From contig MNCI01010819.1 of NCBI GenBank assembly GCA_015680685.1, forward strand, positions 106,283 through 170,282: a stretch of 64,000 nt of DNA, given 5' to 3'. This stretch comes from Gnetum montanum (Eukaryota > Streptophyta > Gnetopsida > Gnetales > Gnetaceae). Shown in pieces: positions 46,259 to 57,355 of the stretch (positions are counted from its first letter, which is position 1; each line of letters begins with the position of its first letter). The translations under genes and the position numbers were made by a program. The notes beneath the pieces were generated by a model, which had not been told where the DNA came from, ran no database searches, and saw nothing but the letters and a program-made list of their open reading frames with translations.

Positions 46259-46274
46259 ATTCAGTCATGGGGGT
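46259..46274 (+). other. D polypurine tract
   Basis: TTCAGTCATGGGGGTA is directly before the 3' LTR. The same CAGTCATGGGGG string occurs at 44224-44235. Confidence 0.7.
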
Positions 46275-47347
46275 ATGATGAGACGCGGTTTTCACTAGGC
46301 CGCGATATCGCGTACGCGATATCGCGGCCGACGCGATATCGCGTCTTCTCCTGCGATATCGCGTACGCGATATCGCGTCCCGCCGCCATATCTATAAATA
46401 AGAGGCGGCACTCCCTTCATTTCCCAATCCTGGCTAGTGTAGCGAAGCTCTGGCAGATTGATCACTCCAGAGTTAGAATTTTTCCCCATGTGCCCGCAGT
46501 AGGAGTCCTAGAGTGAACGGCTCTTTATTCGAGCAGCTTGTAACCTGAACCCAAGTTGTGTACGGCAATAAAGACGAACTTGTTTGGATAAACCTTGCAG
46601 CACGTGGTTTCATTTATTGCTTTATTTCCTGCTTTCCTAGTGCGTTCAAGTACGACTTGATTACGAGCGTCTACGGACGTGTACGGCTAGTCAAGGAATC
46701 GGCTGCTTGACGCAATGCATGAGTACGACTCAATTACGAGCATTGGCTGCTTGGTAACCCAGTAGCGTATTCCAGGATTCTGCGCTTGGTAACTCCAGGG
46801 TCCAATGTGTACGGCTAGTTGAGGAATCGGCTGCTCATTGCTAGGCTAAGAACGTGTGATAAGTACGACTTAGTTACGAGCACCCACGGGTGTGTACGGC
46901 TGGCTAAGGAATCGGCTGCTTATCACACGTAGGCTAAATAGGTGCCTCAGTACGACCACTTCGAGCACTTGCGTTACGTGTGGCGATCCCAGTAACGATT
47001 AGCGTTTGGTAAGCTGCAGTTGCATAGTTCAGGGTGTGTCCGGTAAGTGGGAATGGATGCTGACGCTAGTTAATTTAGACTTAGATCTTAGTTAGAGTTA
47101 GTTTAGTTTCTCAACTCTTTCCTCCTGGTAGCATAGAAGATAAGCCGAAAATACCAAAAAAATCACATACTTTAGACTTGCTTAACCATACACCGTGACA
47201 CATACAAGCAAGCCTAGGAAGACAATGAACGATTAACCCCAAGTGTTTCTTGTGGCGTTAAGGCATTTAGTCTGCGGAGTTCGACCGGATCATGCGTGTA
47301 CGCTCGTATTCGTATGGTGGAGTGTAGCGGTACCTCGCCACTCATCA
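46275..47347 (+). repeat. D 3' LTR (1073 bp)
   Basis: TGATGAG...CTCATCA. U3 is only about 120 bp. Diverged units beginning GTACGAC at 46650, 46723, 46863 and 46950 (with ATTACGAGC and GTGTACGGCTAGT..GGAATCGGCTGCT parts) build much of R-U5. Polyadenylation signal AATAAA at 46567. Confidence 0.93.
46297..46399 (+). promoter_or_regulatory. D LTR promoter: perfect palindromes plus TATA
   Basis: 46297-46328 is a perfect 32 bp palindrome (GGCC flanks, core GATATCGCGTACGCGATATC). A half unit follows at 46332, and a second perfect 24 bp palindrome at 46352-46375. TATAAAT starts at 46393, 17 bp after it. Every unit is rich in CpG and contains GATATC and CGTACG. Confidence 0.8.
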
Positions 47348-49573
47348 AAAAGGATGTAAATTTTAACAATTAGAATTGCTATAAAGTTTAAATCTAGTGG
47401 AAATAGGCAAAAATGGTCAAAAACATATTACTTACTATAAGTAGTAAGTCGAGGGGAGGTAAAGGGAGGTACACCCCTTTTACCAGAAATGATAAGCTAC
47501 GAACATTGGGGTCAAGCTTCACCCATGTTGATCTCCTAGCTGTCACACCCCCAAGTATGGTAAGGGGGGAAAGAGGGGGTGAGACAAGGGATCTCACACC
47601 TTCTAAAAACAATGTTAGAGAGAGGAAGGGAAATTTTGACTTTTAAAATAGAAACCTGCAACTTTCTTTAAACAATTTTAGAAAATGCCAAATTCAACTA
47701 CAAAGGAGGGGAAAAGTACTTTTGGCTAGTAATAATGGTAACATTGATTTTGTTATGAGAATTATGGCCAACATGGAATGTTGGTATGTAGGTGTTCACC
47801 ATTGGTTTTGGCTACTAAAATTCACAACAAATGTTGGAAAACTCAACACCCAACCATCTACAACTTTCACACTGGGGTTTCCACTATAGGGGGGGTGAAG
47901 GGCAGTGTTCGGTTTTCAAACAAGGCTTTAAGATTTTTAAAGCAAAAAATCAAAAATTTCCAAAAAGTAGGCAACGTTGGCTATGGGGCAATCAAATTTG
48001 GCTACAAAAATCAGGCAAAGGCCCTCCTTCTAGTGTCAAGAAACTATTATTATGGAAAATCTCGATCGTTGGAAAAAAAAGCCAAGGATTCTCAATTGCA
48101 AGCAACCTCAACCCTGAATCCCCTAGGGCCTTCGTAAGAAAAATGGGATCTAGGATGCCCTGGACAGTTTGGTATATCATCCAGGGACTTGAGGGGGTGC
48201 AAAATGGGGGTAATAAAGTAGGAAGATGCAAATCTATAAAGTAATGCACTATAAATATAACAATTATCTTTGGAATTATACACAAAATTAACTCATAAAC
48301 TTTATTAAATAAACAAAGAATGAGTTTAATGGGGTGTACAAATTTGGTGCCCAAGAGGGGGGCAAAGGATGGTTCACTTGGGTAGGGGTTCAAAGCCCGT
48401 TGAAGCCACAATCAACTCCATGATCTGGTGTCTCTGCCACTCTTGATGTTATCAAACCTCCTTTGTCACCACCTTAGATTTGCAACGTTGGTTACTGTTA
48501 GGGTTAGGAAAATGTGAAGGATTAGGATGACCAACATGCACCACATTGGGATTTGGGGATCCCAAAGGGGTAACATTGACACCCAAAGCTCACAGATCCT
48601 GAGGGGGGGGGGTGCGGGGTAACAGGGGGTAACATCTTATAGAGGTTTCACACTACTAGGCACCAAGAAGCTATGTTTCTACTAAGGAGTCAAGAGTTCT
48701 TGGATGCCAAAATGCTAAGGGTGTCGAATTGCCAAAGTGTGGAACCTTGACATGATGCCAAAGTTTGGTTTTTATAAGGTTATGGCCATGATTCAGGCTT
48801 CAAATGGCTGATTGATTAGTTGTAGATTTGCTACCAAATTGCTACAAATTAGTTGCCATGCTCAAGGGGGGTAGGTAAGGTCCGCCCCCATACATCCTAG
48901 CTAGCTAACTCCTCCACGCTGTCTGACCCCCTCTCCTTGGGGGAAGGGTGTCAACGTTGAGGGGGGATGGGAGGTCAACACTAGGGGTGAAGGTCAACCC
49001 CCCCTCCCCCTCGCCTCCAGGTTGAATTACCCCCCTTTCCATGTTAGGGGTAGGTGAGTTCCACCCCCTTGCACTCCTCCATGCTGGCCTTAAAGTCTCC
49101 TAGTTGGCTTACCCCCCTAGGGTGTGTCAACGTAGAAAAATGTGTACCCAAGACCCCCCTCCCTGCCCACACCCCCCCTCCACATAAAACCCATCAAATT
49201 GCCACTTTTGGCATTCCAAAATGCATGTTTAACTCCCCCAAACCCAAAGATAAGCACTAGGTGACTTTTTTCACTTAGGGAATGTGAGATTGCCCCTTTA
49301 TGGGTTACAACCTTTACATTTACAATAAAATATTGCCTAGCTTTCATAGGATGGGATTACAAAGGTTTCAACATGGAAATTTGGTGGTGTTTCACCACTT
49401 TAATTCTACCCTTGAAGTCGAGATTACCATAGGAAGTTACAACTTCCATAAAATTATATTTGCCAAATGTCCCATTCACATAGCACATTAAATAACTAAC
49501 CTTATGAATTTTCTTCTTGTTACGACATATTTGACCATGAACAAACATCGTAATAATCATCCATATATATAGC
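47348..49573. other. Flank with leader repeat unit 2 and G/C runs
   Basis: 47400-47640 repeats 39985-40260. Beyond it are G-run and C-run segments (48600, 48860-49120) and no recognisable gene; the frames at 47778-48244 lack any motif. At about 49430-49495 a short segment (GAAGTTACAACTTCCAT ... TTTGCCAAATGTCCCATTCA) resembles 54918-54995 inside TGTTGG-family copy d. Confidence 0.4.
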
Positions 49574-49869
49574 TGTTGTGGTTAGCGTAGCGGTTGTTGG
49601 GATGGATGCCCTCAAGGTGCTACGAGAAGTGCACGTAACAGATGTGGTTGCTGCCGTGGTCCATCATGAAGCGCATTGCCTCGCGGATCTGCTGCCACTT
49701 GTAGATGTAGTGGTTCAGTATGAAGGCGCCGTTGGTGAGCACGGCCGATGTCTGCACTAGCGGCGCTCATGGCGCCGGCTTTCTTGTTGTGGTTGTAGCC
49801 CGGGCGCTTCTCACAGGACACGTACACCAGCATTAGCAGGCGGACTTCCACGTCTGTGAAATCTGCCAT
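49574..49869 (-). pseudogene. Cellulose synthase-like D fragment
   Basis: Minus strand, two frames. [20 protein letters not shown] and [12 protein letters not shown] are followed, after a frameshift and a short deletion, by [31 protein letters not shown] and GIHPNNRYANHN. This is the highly conserved stretch of CSLD/CESA glycosyltransferases between the plant-conserved region and the second catalytic Asp; the LDCDHY motif is reduced to HY, so the DxD site is lost. Unusually GC-rich for the window. Only ~100 of more than 1000 residues remain. CSLD is favoured over CESA by the 'DFTD..VRLPMLVYVSREKRPGY' wording, but not certain. Confidence 0.82.
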
Positions 49870-50122
49870 CTTCTTGTCTGGACATCCCGCTCAACCGCTG
49901 AACCGAACTTTCACTGAAATTCGACCAAGATTAGTATGGAATACTAACGATTATTGAATTTGGTTGGGCAGATGCTGCATTCTTTGGATGCATTTAAACC
50001 TTAGGTTTTGCTTCATGGAAGATAAAACGGTATTCATGTTCCGGAGCAGCCAGATGTGATGCTGCCGCAGCTTACTTCTTGGACAATTCATAAATCTGAA
50101 ACTGTTTCACGTACCGGCAGGG

Positions 50123-50335
50123 TTGCTACGTTGGCTGAAGCAACTCAAGTCACTGTCCATGGTGAAAGGTGAGAAGCTACCAGAGCTTTCAAATCAATTG
50201 CATGAGCTCTCGAACTGGAACAGACTCGACGACAGCTTGTGCCCAAAGCTTAAGGATCTCCCCGCAAACCTAAAGCTAATGACTTCTTTGAAGATTTTTC
50301 TTTTATCAGCAGATGTGAAATGTTTCAGTTGTTGA
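50123..50335 (+). pseudogene. LRR fragment of an NLR (disease-resistance) gene
   Basis: Frame with KSLSMVKGEKLPELSNQL, HELSNWNRLDDSLCPKLKDL and PANLKLMTSLKIF. It reads as two to three leucine-rich repeats of the type in plant TIR-NBS-LRR proteins (L..L...C.KL..LP..L). No nucleotide-binding domain is nearby. It lies 250 bp from the CSLD piece on the opposite strand, so the pieces do not form one gene. Confidence 0.65.
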
Positions 50336-50642
50336 ATGACTTCTGTACTAAGTTGGGATAGGTGCATGACATCGGCAGCAAAGACGTGAGCCAAATGTTG
50401 CAGGATGCCGCCAATCAACTGTTGCCCTTGTCTTAAGTTAGTTTGGATCTGCGTCATGAGGCACAGGTATTATCGTTGAAAAATAAAACTTTTGCATAAT
50501 ATCAACCCTTATTTTGGAAACTGCTGCTTGTTGTAGACGTGGAACTATGCTCGCCGGAATTGCAGGGCCTCCATAACCGTCCCATGCATCGTCCCCACGT
50601 AACGAACTTATGCATCCCCATAAGTCTTCCAAGAAGTCCTAC

Positions 50643-50765
50643 CTATCAAACAATTCCTGGTTGCAGTGTTGCGGCAGGAACCTTACTGCCACGGTGGTGC
50701 TGCCCGGGAAGGTGATCCTGTAGATGGTCCCGTGGCCGATCTTCATGCCGAATTCATCGGTGGCC
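50643..50765 (-). pseudogene. Receptor-like kinase fragment (glycine loop region)
   Basis: ATDEFGMKIGHGTIYR, then TFPGSTTVAVRFLPQ and CNQELFD. It matches the start of a plant receptor-like kinase domain: 'AT..F..KIG.G....Y.G.L..G..VAVK.L' (subdomains I-II). The invariant Lys after VAV is Arg here. About 40 residues; no other kinase motif nearby. Confidence 0.65.
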
Positions 50766-51122
50766 TACACCAGAGGTTCGTCGCGTAAAAGCTTTGTCTG
50801 TCATGCATACATCTTTTAAGCCGTTATTTTCCGCTAACTGTATCCATAACCCGCGAATCATCCACTTCTTACAATCATCCGATACTGAACAGTATATCGG
50901 TGGGGCTTGTGCTCGTAAGAATTGCATTGGATATAATGGCCTCGTATGACAAGGTAGCTGGTTATTGGCATTTCGGCGTGTAGTTCTCTTAGAACCAACT
51001 AACTCCACTATGTCTAGAATCCGCCACTTACAATCATTGTAGAGAGCCCTTGCGAGTTCTACTTCGAATGTCGGTAACTTCTGGCCAAAACTAGAGTTTC
51101 TCATGCTCAGCAACAACTGCAT
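50754..51122 (-). other. Unrecognised open frame in the gene-fragment patchwork
   Basis: 122 codons, minus strand. Segments such as LARALYNDCKWRILDIVELV and WIQLAENNGLKDVCMTDKAF have the rhythm of ribonuclease-inhibitor-like LRRs found in some NLRs, but I cannot name it. Another piece at 50441-50632 (MEDLWGCISSLRGDDAWDGY) is also unrecognised. Confidence 0.3.
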
Positions 51123-51127
51123 AAGTG

Positions 51128-51525
51128 GAATTTCTCATCTCTCCGAATTCCAGCTGAGTTGGGAAAATGCTATCTTCTTGAATCATTGGTTCTGCTAGAA
51201 AAACATCTCTCGGGAAGTATGTCCTCATGAAGTATACCATCGGAGGTTGTTGGACTGAGAAATGTTATATTCATATTTGATGTTGCATGAAACTGACCGA
51301 GCAGGATTGTGCCTGCAGGGATTGGTGGGCTTCAAAGGACCCAATATATCAATCTCTCTAGCAACACTGAAGCTTATATTCAAAACTAGTTGGAAATTTG
51401 TCTTTTGATAATTTCAGTGACAACATTCCGGGTTCAATTGGCAGCAAGATGACACAGCTTCAAAACTTAGACCTATCCTACAATACTTTCATGGGATCCA
51501 TTCCGGACACTCTAAATAGACATTT
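51128..51525 (+). pseudogene. LRR receptor-kinase ectodomain fragment
   Basis: NFSSLRIPAELGKCYLLESL and VLLEKHLSGSM lie at 51128-51220. After a disrupted part come NLSFDNFSDNIPGSIG and NLDLSYNTFMGSIPDTLN to about 51524. These are extracellular plant LRRs (L..L.L..N.L.G.IP) as in LRR receptor-like kinases or proteins. Several stops and frame changes; no kinase follows. Confidence 0.78.
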
Positions 51526-51559
51526 TCCCAGGTTTTCTTAATCAAATAATCATAAATCC

Positions 51560-51705
51560 TCCTGTTCTGGCCCAAGGATGTGAGTAGACACATCATGTGT
51601 GAAGCTTATTTCCATCAAGTAACTTTTTAAAGGACTAGAATTCTGAACCAAATTTTTCTAGCAATGTACATCACTGCCTCATTGAATAGTAGAAATGTGC
51701 CAACA
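51560..51705 (-). mobile_element. TGTTGG-family terminus, copy c
   Basis: On the minus strand 51705 begins TGTTGGCACATTT, with weak continuation (CTATTCAATGAGGCAGTG against CCATTTCATGGAACAGTA of copy b). Immediately to its right (51706) the gag of element C resumes (NGYFIQQSISP against YGYYVQQPVSP of D). The patchwork at 49574-51525 therefore probably lies inside this copy. The other end, the conserved 3' kilobase and the rest of C's gag were not found to the left, so a deletion is likely. Confidence 0.45.
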
Positions 51706-53843
51706 AATGCCACCTTGAAGGCAACAATTCACTTATCGCCAATGGGTACTTCATTCAACAATCAATCTCTCCATGTAACTTTTCTAGTTGTGCTTCCTTT
51801 CTACACCACTACTACCCTTTGGAGTATTACAAAGCACCTTCTCTGAGAGGGGAGTCTCCATTCCCTTTCTATCCTCTTCAACATCCGTCCACTACTCCAC
51901 CATCATCATCAACTCCTCTACCACTTGCTCCATCCATGCATGGTGAAATACCTACCCAACCACAACAAAGAAACACCACAAGGGCAGTAAACTTATAACC
52001 AACTCCTCAACTAAGTGGTCCTAAATCCAAGCCTTGCAAAAGACCATTTTTTAGAATTAATAGCCCCACAAAGCCCTCACAAACACCTGTGGCTGTTATC
52101 CCTGCTACTTCAACCTCTAAAAATCTCAGCGAGCAACCTTCAAACCAAAGCACTCCCCAGTTGTACACTATCATGTTGACCTATGCAATCACAAATTGGA
52201 TCAAGGCCAACCATCTTCCTAGGAAGAGATCTAACCCTAGGAATCCTCTTATTTACTTCCAGATCACTAGAAATGAACCATGTAAGGCTCTTTTGGATTC
52301 AAGTTCTCGAGTTAACTTAATTTCTTATTTTCTTCCAGATCACCAAAAATGAATTGTGTAAGGCTCTTTTGGATTCAAGTTCTGGAGTTAACTTAATTTC
52401 TCAAGAGATGTGCAAAGCCTAGAATCTGCCTCCCTTGAAAAAGAGCAACATGAGACTGGAGCTAGTGGACCAATCCATCATTATTCCTTTGAGATTAGTG
52501 GAAGACATTATGACCACCGTTTGTGGATGATCTTATCTTGTCGATTTCTTGGTGATCCATATGGAAAATTGTAAAGGGGACTTCTCTATCATCATGGGAA
52601 GAGCATGGCTAAGCACTATTGATCCAAGGTTGGAGATTCGAGACCAAGGAAAGTGAATCCAAAAAGATTAAGAAGAAGAGAGTTCATGCACCGTGTACAA
52701 TGACACAGGATCTCATTACATGCAAAGACTATGGACCATCAAAGGCACATCACTTCAAGCATGCAATCAATATGTAGAGACAACAAAAATTTAGAGGTGC
52801 CTCTATGCAGCAGCCACTAAACAAGAGGGTACCCAGTGGCTAACAATAGATAATGAGGCTAGATCAACAATATGCATGGAACCAATTGAGAGCCTCATTA
52901 GCTCGTATGTTGAAAGCATGGACAAGTTGGAGTAACTCCATTACCAACTCTCCAATGTGCAAAGTGAAATTAACTAGAGAGAGTTGGAGATCCCTGAAAT
53001 TTTTAAGCTAGAGCCCACTTGAGTTAAAGGCACTATTGACAAGAATGGAATATGCATTTCTAAACAATGGCAAGCCAATAATTATCAATGCCACATTTAC
53101 TCCTGCATAGAAGAAGAAATTGTTGAAAGTTGTGAACAAATGGCCAACAACCTTCGCCTAATCATATCATAAGTTAACAAGAATTGATCCTAGGATATGC
53201 CAATATAGAATCTATATAAACTTCTTTATCAAACCAAAGAGGTAGCCACAAAGATGCTTGAACCTGAAACTCAAGCAAATCATCAAGGAGGAGATTGAAC
53301 ACCTCCTCAAGGTTGGGTTCATTTATCCTATTGTAGATATCAAGTGGGTTAGCCCACTTGTTATTGTACCCCAAGAGAGAAGGAAAGTGGAGAATCTGTA
53401 TAGACTTTCAGCTATTGAATATGGCAACTTGCAAAAATCATTTCCTATTGCCATTTGTGGACCAAGTGCTAGATACCATTGTGGGAAATTACTACTACAA
53501 CTTTCTAGACAATTATAGTGGCTATAACCAAATCCAAATCACACTAGAGAACTAGGCCAAGGAAACATTCACAAGTCCTTGGGGGACTTTTACATACAAA
53601 AAAATGTCTTTTAGCCTATGCAATGCTCCCACCACATTTCAACACTTGGTCCTAAGCATCTTCCAACAACAAATCAGTAGCAAGGTAGAAGTCTTCATGG
53701 ATGACTTCTCTACCTATGGGGCTACATTTGAGCAAGCCTTGGACTACCTTGACCAAGTTCTTCAACGATGTGTGGAGACAAACCTAAGGCTCAACAAGCA
53801 AAAAAGCCACATAATGGTCCAAGAGGGCATTGTATTAGGCCAC
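51706..53843 (+). pseudogene. Element C gag C-terminus, protease and RT, decayed
   Basis: Gag tail (NGYFIQQSISP, YYPLEYYKAPS, GEIPTQPQQR) parallels D. Protease has TIMLTYAITNWIKANHLPRK, then LLDSSSRVNLIS (the DSG active site became DSS) and FSIIMGRAWLSTIDP. A 76 bp tandem duplication sits at the active site. RT from about 53250: IIKEEIEHLLKVGFIYPI, WRICIDFQLLN, SPWGTFTYKKMSFSLCNAPT and the intact catalytic VFMDDFS. The frame is cut at LGH by the insertion at 53844. Many stops and frameshifts. Confidence 0.85.
52250..52401 (+). repeat. 76 bp tandem duplication in C protease
   Basis: 52250-52325 and 52326-52401 both read TATTT(A/T)CTTCCAGATCAC ... GAGTTAACTTAATTTCT. The unit length is not a multiple of three, so it shifts the frame across the catalytic motif. 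Confidence 0.85.
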
Positions 53844-56494
53844 TGTTGGTAACCGTTTGGAATGTGATCGCCAATGAGTGCCTCTAACAAGATTTAGGTG
53901 CTTGTTGCTCTCTAGCAATACCAAGGCCTAGATACCTCCAAATAGACTCAGTAGTTAAACGTGAGTATGTTTTTGCTGTTGTGAATGTTGAAATAGTTGG
54001 GTTGCATATAAAACTGTAATCGGTTATCATGAAAGAGATTTGGCCAACTTTGTAAAATACTGTGAGATGTTGGAGATTTTTATTTTGTTCAATCACTTAG
54101 TCTATACAGTACATATAATACCTACAGTCCTTATAATACCTACTTGTAATGAATAAAATTTTGCAAAAACCATTTGAGCACAACTTTGTCAATCTACTCC
54201 TAATTTCCCCCAGAGAAAGAAAGTTCCACAAGAAAACTAAAAATAGAGCAAGATTCAATGGAAAAAGACAGAAAAGAGAGCATATTTCTGTAAAAATCTT
54301 AAATACTTAAGCAAGGTAAATTGATACAAGAAAACACTTTACAATAAAATTATCCCTAATTCAATATCTATGAATTGTTCAAATTTTCTAAGCTTAAATA
54401 AGAAATTTCTTAAAGTCAATCCTACTATACTACCAAAAATTGCTGTGTAAAACAACATGTATGAGTCTCTATTTTGGCTAGATAATAGTTGTCAACGATT
54501 GCATACAATAGAGCTTTCAAAGATTTGACAATTTTTGATTGAAATACCAAGGGAATATACTTTAAAAATCAAAAAGTTATTTCAGTCCTATCAAAATACC
54601 AAAAATTTTTTGAACCCTCCCTCTAGACTATTCAGTTGCTCAACTAGCTTGTCTATAGCAGAGGCTCTCTTACAACAATCCTAATAGTAGCCTTAAACAT
54701 TACATAATAGTAAACTTTTCTATTAGATTGCTCTTGAGACTTTCCAACATGAGCTCTTCTATGGAAAATCTTAATAGGGGTCTACTATCACGTAATAAAG
54801 AACTATAAAAGCAATCTAAAAATCCCAAATTTAAATGCCAAGCATGATACTACCTAAACCACTAGCTAAGCAGGTAAACGAAAATAGGAAAGAATAAACT
54901 CGTAGGACTATCATAAGAAGCTACAACTTCCATGAGGAATTTCAAATCCAATAGAGAATTACATTTGCCAAATGTCTCATTTACACAAATATCTCATAAA
55001 TTCCTCCTTTCCATAAGTAACAATATTTTTCCTTTCTTTTATATATGTAAATTATTATCAAAACCCACATCGTATCCTTATGTCTGTCTTTTTATTCCAA
55101 ACTTTTGCATCAGTGCACAAAATTTTTTACCCTTGTTCTAACATTTGATTGTATTTATTGTGCACATATGTGACAAGTGTTGAAACAAGGTTTTGCATTT
55201 TACCACGTTGCATTTGTCATGTCCTCGGTGCCACAAATGCCATTCTTCATGAATTTGGGCAACAATAGTAGTTTTTGTTTAGCAGAAACCTAAGTGGCGC
55301 ATTTGGAAGCAGAGGCAATTTTTTCCTTGGGCTCCATCACCATCATTCCAAGAATGGTTGCAGAGTATGGCCTTTCTCGATTTTTCTACATCACATGTAT
55401 TTTCTAATGATGAATTGAGCTCTACACCAATGTTATTATTATCAAAGATAATTCTCTTATCTAGGTTTCCATTGGTTTCATCTTTTAATTCAGGTGTTTA
55501 CAAGGAGCTTGTTTATTGTTCTCCAGTTGTGATAGCCAATGGCTCTACTCTTGCAATGGCAAAGCAGTTGGTTAAGGGCAAATTCAAACAAGAGGCATGG
55601 TAAGGGGTAAGATCTACCATTAGTTTGCTGAAGGCAAGGCCATCTCTAGATGAACAATGTGGTTTGGGCTTGTTATGAATCTTTAGGGGACTGCTGCAGC
55701 AGCCTTGGCTAATGAATCTTCGTAACTTTGAATAATTCTACTATTTTTTTAAAAAATCCCTTTTTAGTGTAATTTAACTAGGAAAGGGTAACACATAAGA
55801 TTGACCAATTGTTTGTTTTTTTATTCTTTTGTTGATTGCCCTGTAAAATCAATGCAATAGCTTCTCTATGAAACTTCCCATTTGTTTATCATTCAATTAG
55901 AAGTTATATGATATTGTAGAGGTGATCTTTAGATATGTCCTAATAGATATGCAACTTGAAATACCCGACAACAAATTAAGTATAAAATTATTCCCTCTCT
56001 TTAAGAATTCATGAAAAAATGGTTCGGTAAAATTAGATACTTGAACATCGTTATCCTCCAAACAGGGAGTCATTTTTTTTATATAACCCTTAACCTTCAT
56101 CACATCAATTAGTGCAAGATGTGACAATACAAACACTATATTTTCCTTGCAAAAATCAGCATCAATAACTGTGAGTTTGCCCAAAGCCAACATTGTTAGA
56201 ATTTGTAATCCTAAAAATTTCTAAAACATTATAATTTCTACATAAACTTTGCAACAATCAATGTACATAAACCAATTGGAACTTTGCATTTTGTCCATCT
56301 CAAACAATTTCTTTTTCAACCTTTTGAGTGGGAGAATCCAGTTTCATGTTTTTAGATGTAGTCCCACTCAATTCAACATTAATATTAACTTCCTGAGACA
56401 TTTCTCCTAAATTCTCAAATGTATCAATCTCATTTAGTTTTTTAATTACATGTGCTTCAACTGTTACTCCATGGAATGGTTTAATGTGACAACA
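53844..56494 (-). mobile_element. TGTTGG-family element, copy d
   Basis: On the plus strand it starts TGTTGGTAACC (53844) and ends GTGACAACA (56494), flanked by GCCAC (53839-53843) and ACCAC (56495-56499), a duplication with one transition. Removing it rejoins RT 'VLGH' to 'KGIEVDP'. On its own minus strand it starts TGTTGTCACATTAAACCATT like copies a and b, and its last 1.07 kb (54917-53844) aligns with 18205-19281. The 1.5 kb in between is unlike the other copies; I do not recognise the frames at 55897-56193 and 56300-56608. Confidence 0.75.
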
Positions 56495-56499
56495 ACCAC

Positions 56500-57350
56500 A
56501 AGATTTTGAACAAAGGGATTGAGGTAGACCCAAAGAAAGTAAGGTCATCCAAGTAATAACCAGACAACTAGAAATTATGAAAGATGTGAAGTCATTCCTT
56601 AGCCACACTGATTACTACAGGCACTTCATTACAAACTTCTCAAAGATCGCCAAGCTGTTGGTGGAGCTTACAAAGAAAGATGCACTATTCATCTAAACTA
56701 AGGAATGTGAGAATGCATTCCAATAGTTAAAAATGAAACTCATAGAAACTCTAATTCTATGGGCACCAGACTAGTCCAAGCCATTCCACATCATGATGGA
56801 TGCATCAAATTATGCTTTAGGAGCCCTACTTACATAGATGGATGATTAGCAATGTCCATATTACATTCACTATGTAAGTAGAAGCATTGTGGGTGCACAA
56901 CTCAACTACACCACCACTGAAAAGGAGCTTATGGTAGTGGTGTACACATTAGAGAAATTCATGCACTATGTGCTTGGATACAAAGTGTTTATGCACACCA
57001 ACCACAATGCCATTTAGTTATTGATAACCAAGCCAATGTTGAGCCCTTGTGTCATATAGTGGTTGGTGATCCTCCAGGAGTTTGATTTAACAATGGTTAA
57101 CCAAAAGGAAACCAAGAATGTGCTAGCTGATCACTTGTCTTGGTTAAGATGGAACAACAAAGAGGATGAGAGCCCACTATTTGATCAATTTCCTAATGAA
57201 CTCCTCTTTGCTAGTGCAGTTAATTCTCAAAATTCCAAAAAAACAAATTAGTATGAGCACATCCTCTCTTATCTACTCACACAAGAGATGCCATAGGAGT
57301 GGGACCACAAGAAGAAACAACAATTTCTTCATTAGGCTAAACACTTTATG
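56500..57350 (+). pseudogene. Element C RNase H and integrase N-terminus, decayed
   Basis: RT resumes with NKGIEVDPKKV, DVKSFLSHTDYYRHFITNFS, then RNase H (FHIMMDASNYALGALL, YVSRSIVGAQLNYTTTEKEL, KVFMHTNHNAI) and VNQKETKNVLADHLSWL. The linker to integrase (QFLHxAKHF) runs to the solo LTR. The C lineage has no second RNase H, unlike the Tat elements. Confidence 0.8.
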
Positions 57351-57355
57351 GGGAT

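Larger units (their letters stand above)
40266..47347 (+). mobile_element. Athila-like element D, complete with TSD AAAAG
   Basis: AAAAG flanks it on both sides (40261-40265 and 47348-47352). Both LTRs start TGATGAGA; the 3' one (1073 bp) ends CTCATCA, and the 5' one runs into an N gap. The interior has an open gag-protease frame, then directly the spacer that in element C follows integrase, a short ORF2 remnant and a polypurine tract. RT, RNase H and integrase are absent, so it resembles the gag-only 'TR-GAG' type of non-autonomous element. LTRs differ mainly by transitions plus loss of palindromes in the 5' copy. Confidence 0.92.

Noticed and set aside
47778-48411. Frames of 119-139 codons on both strands
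   Set aside because: No motif, opposite-strand overlap, and lying in repeat flank.
51590-51660. Helitron 3' end (ACACATCATGTGT hairpin followed by CTAG)
   Set aside because: CTAG is about 35 bp after the hairpin instead of about 10, and gag of element C begins at the TGTTGG terminus further right.
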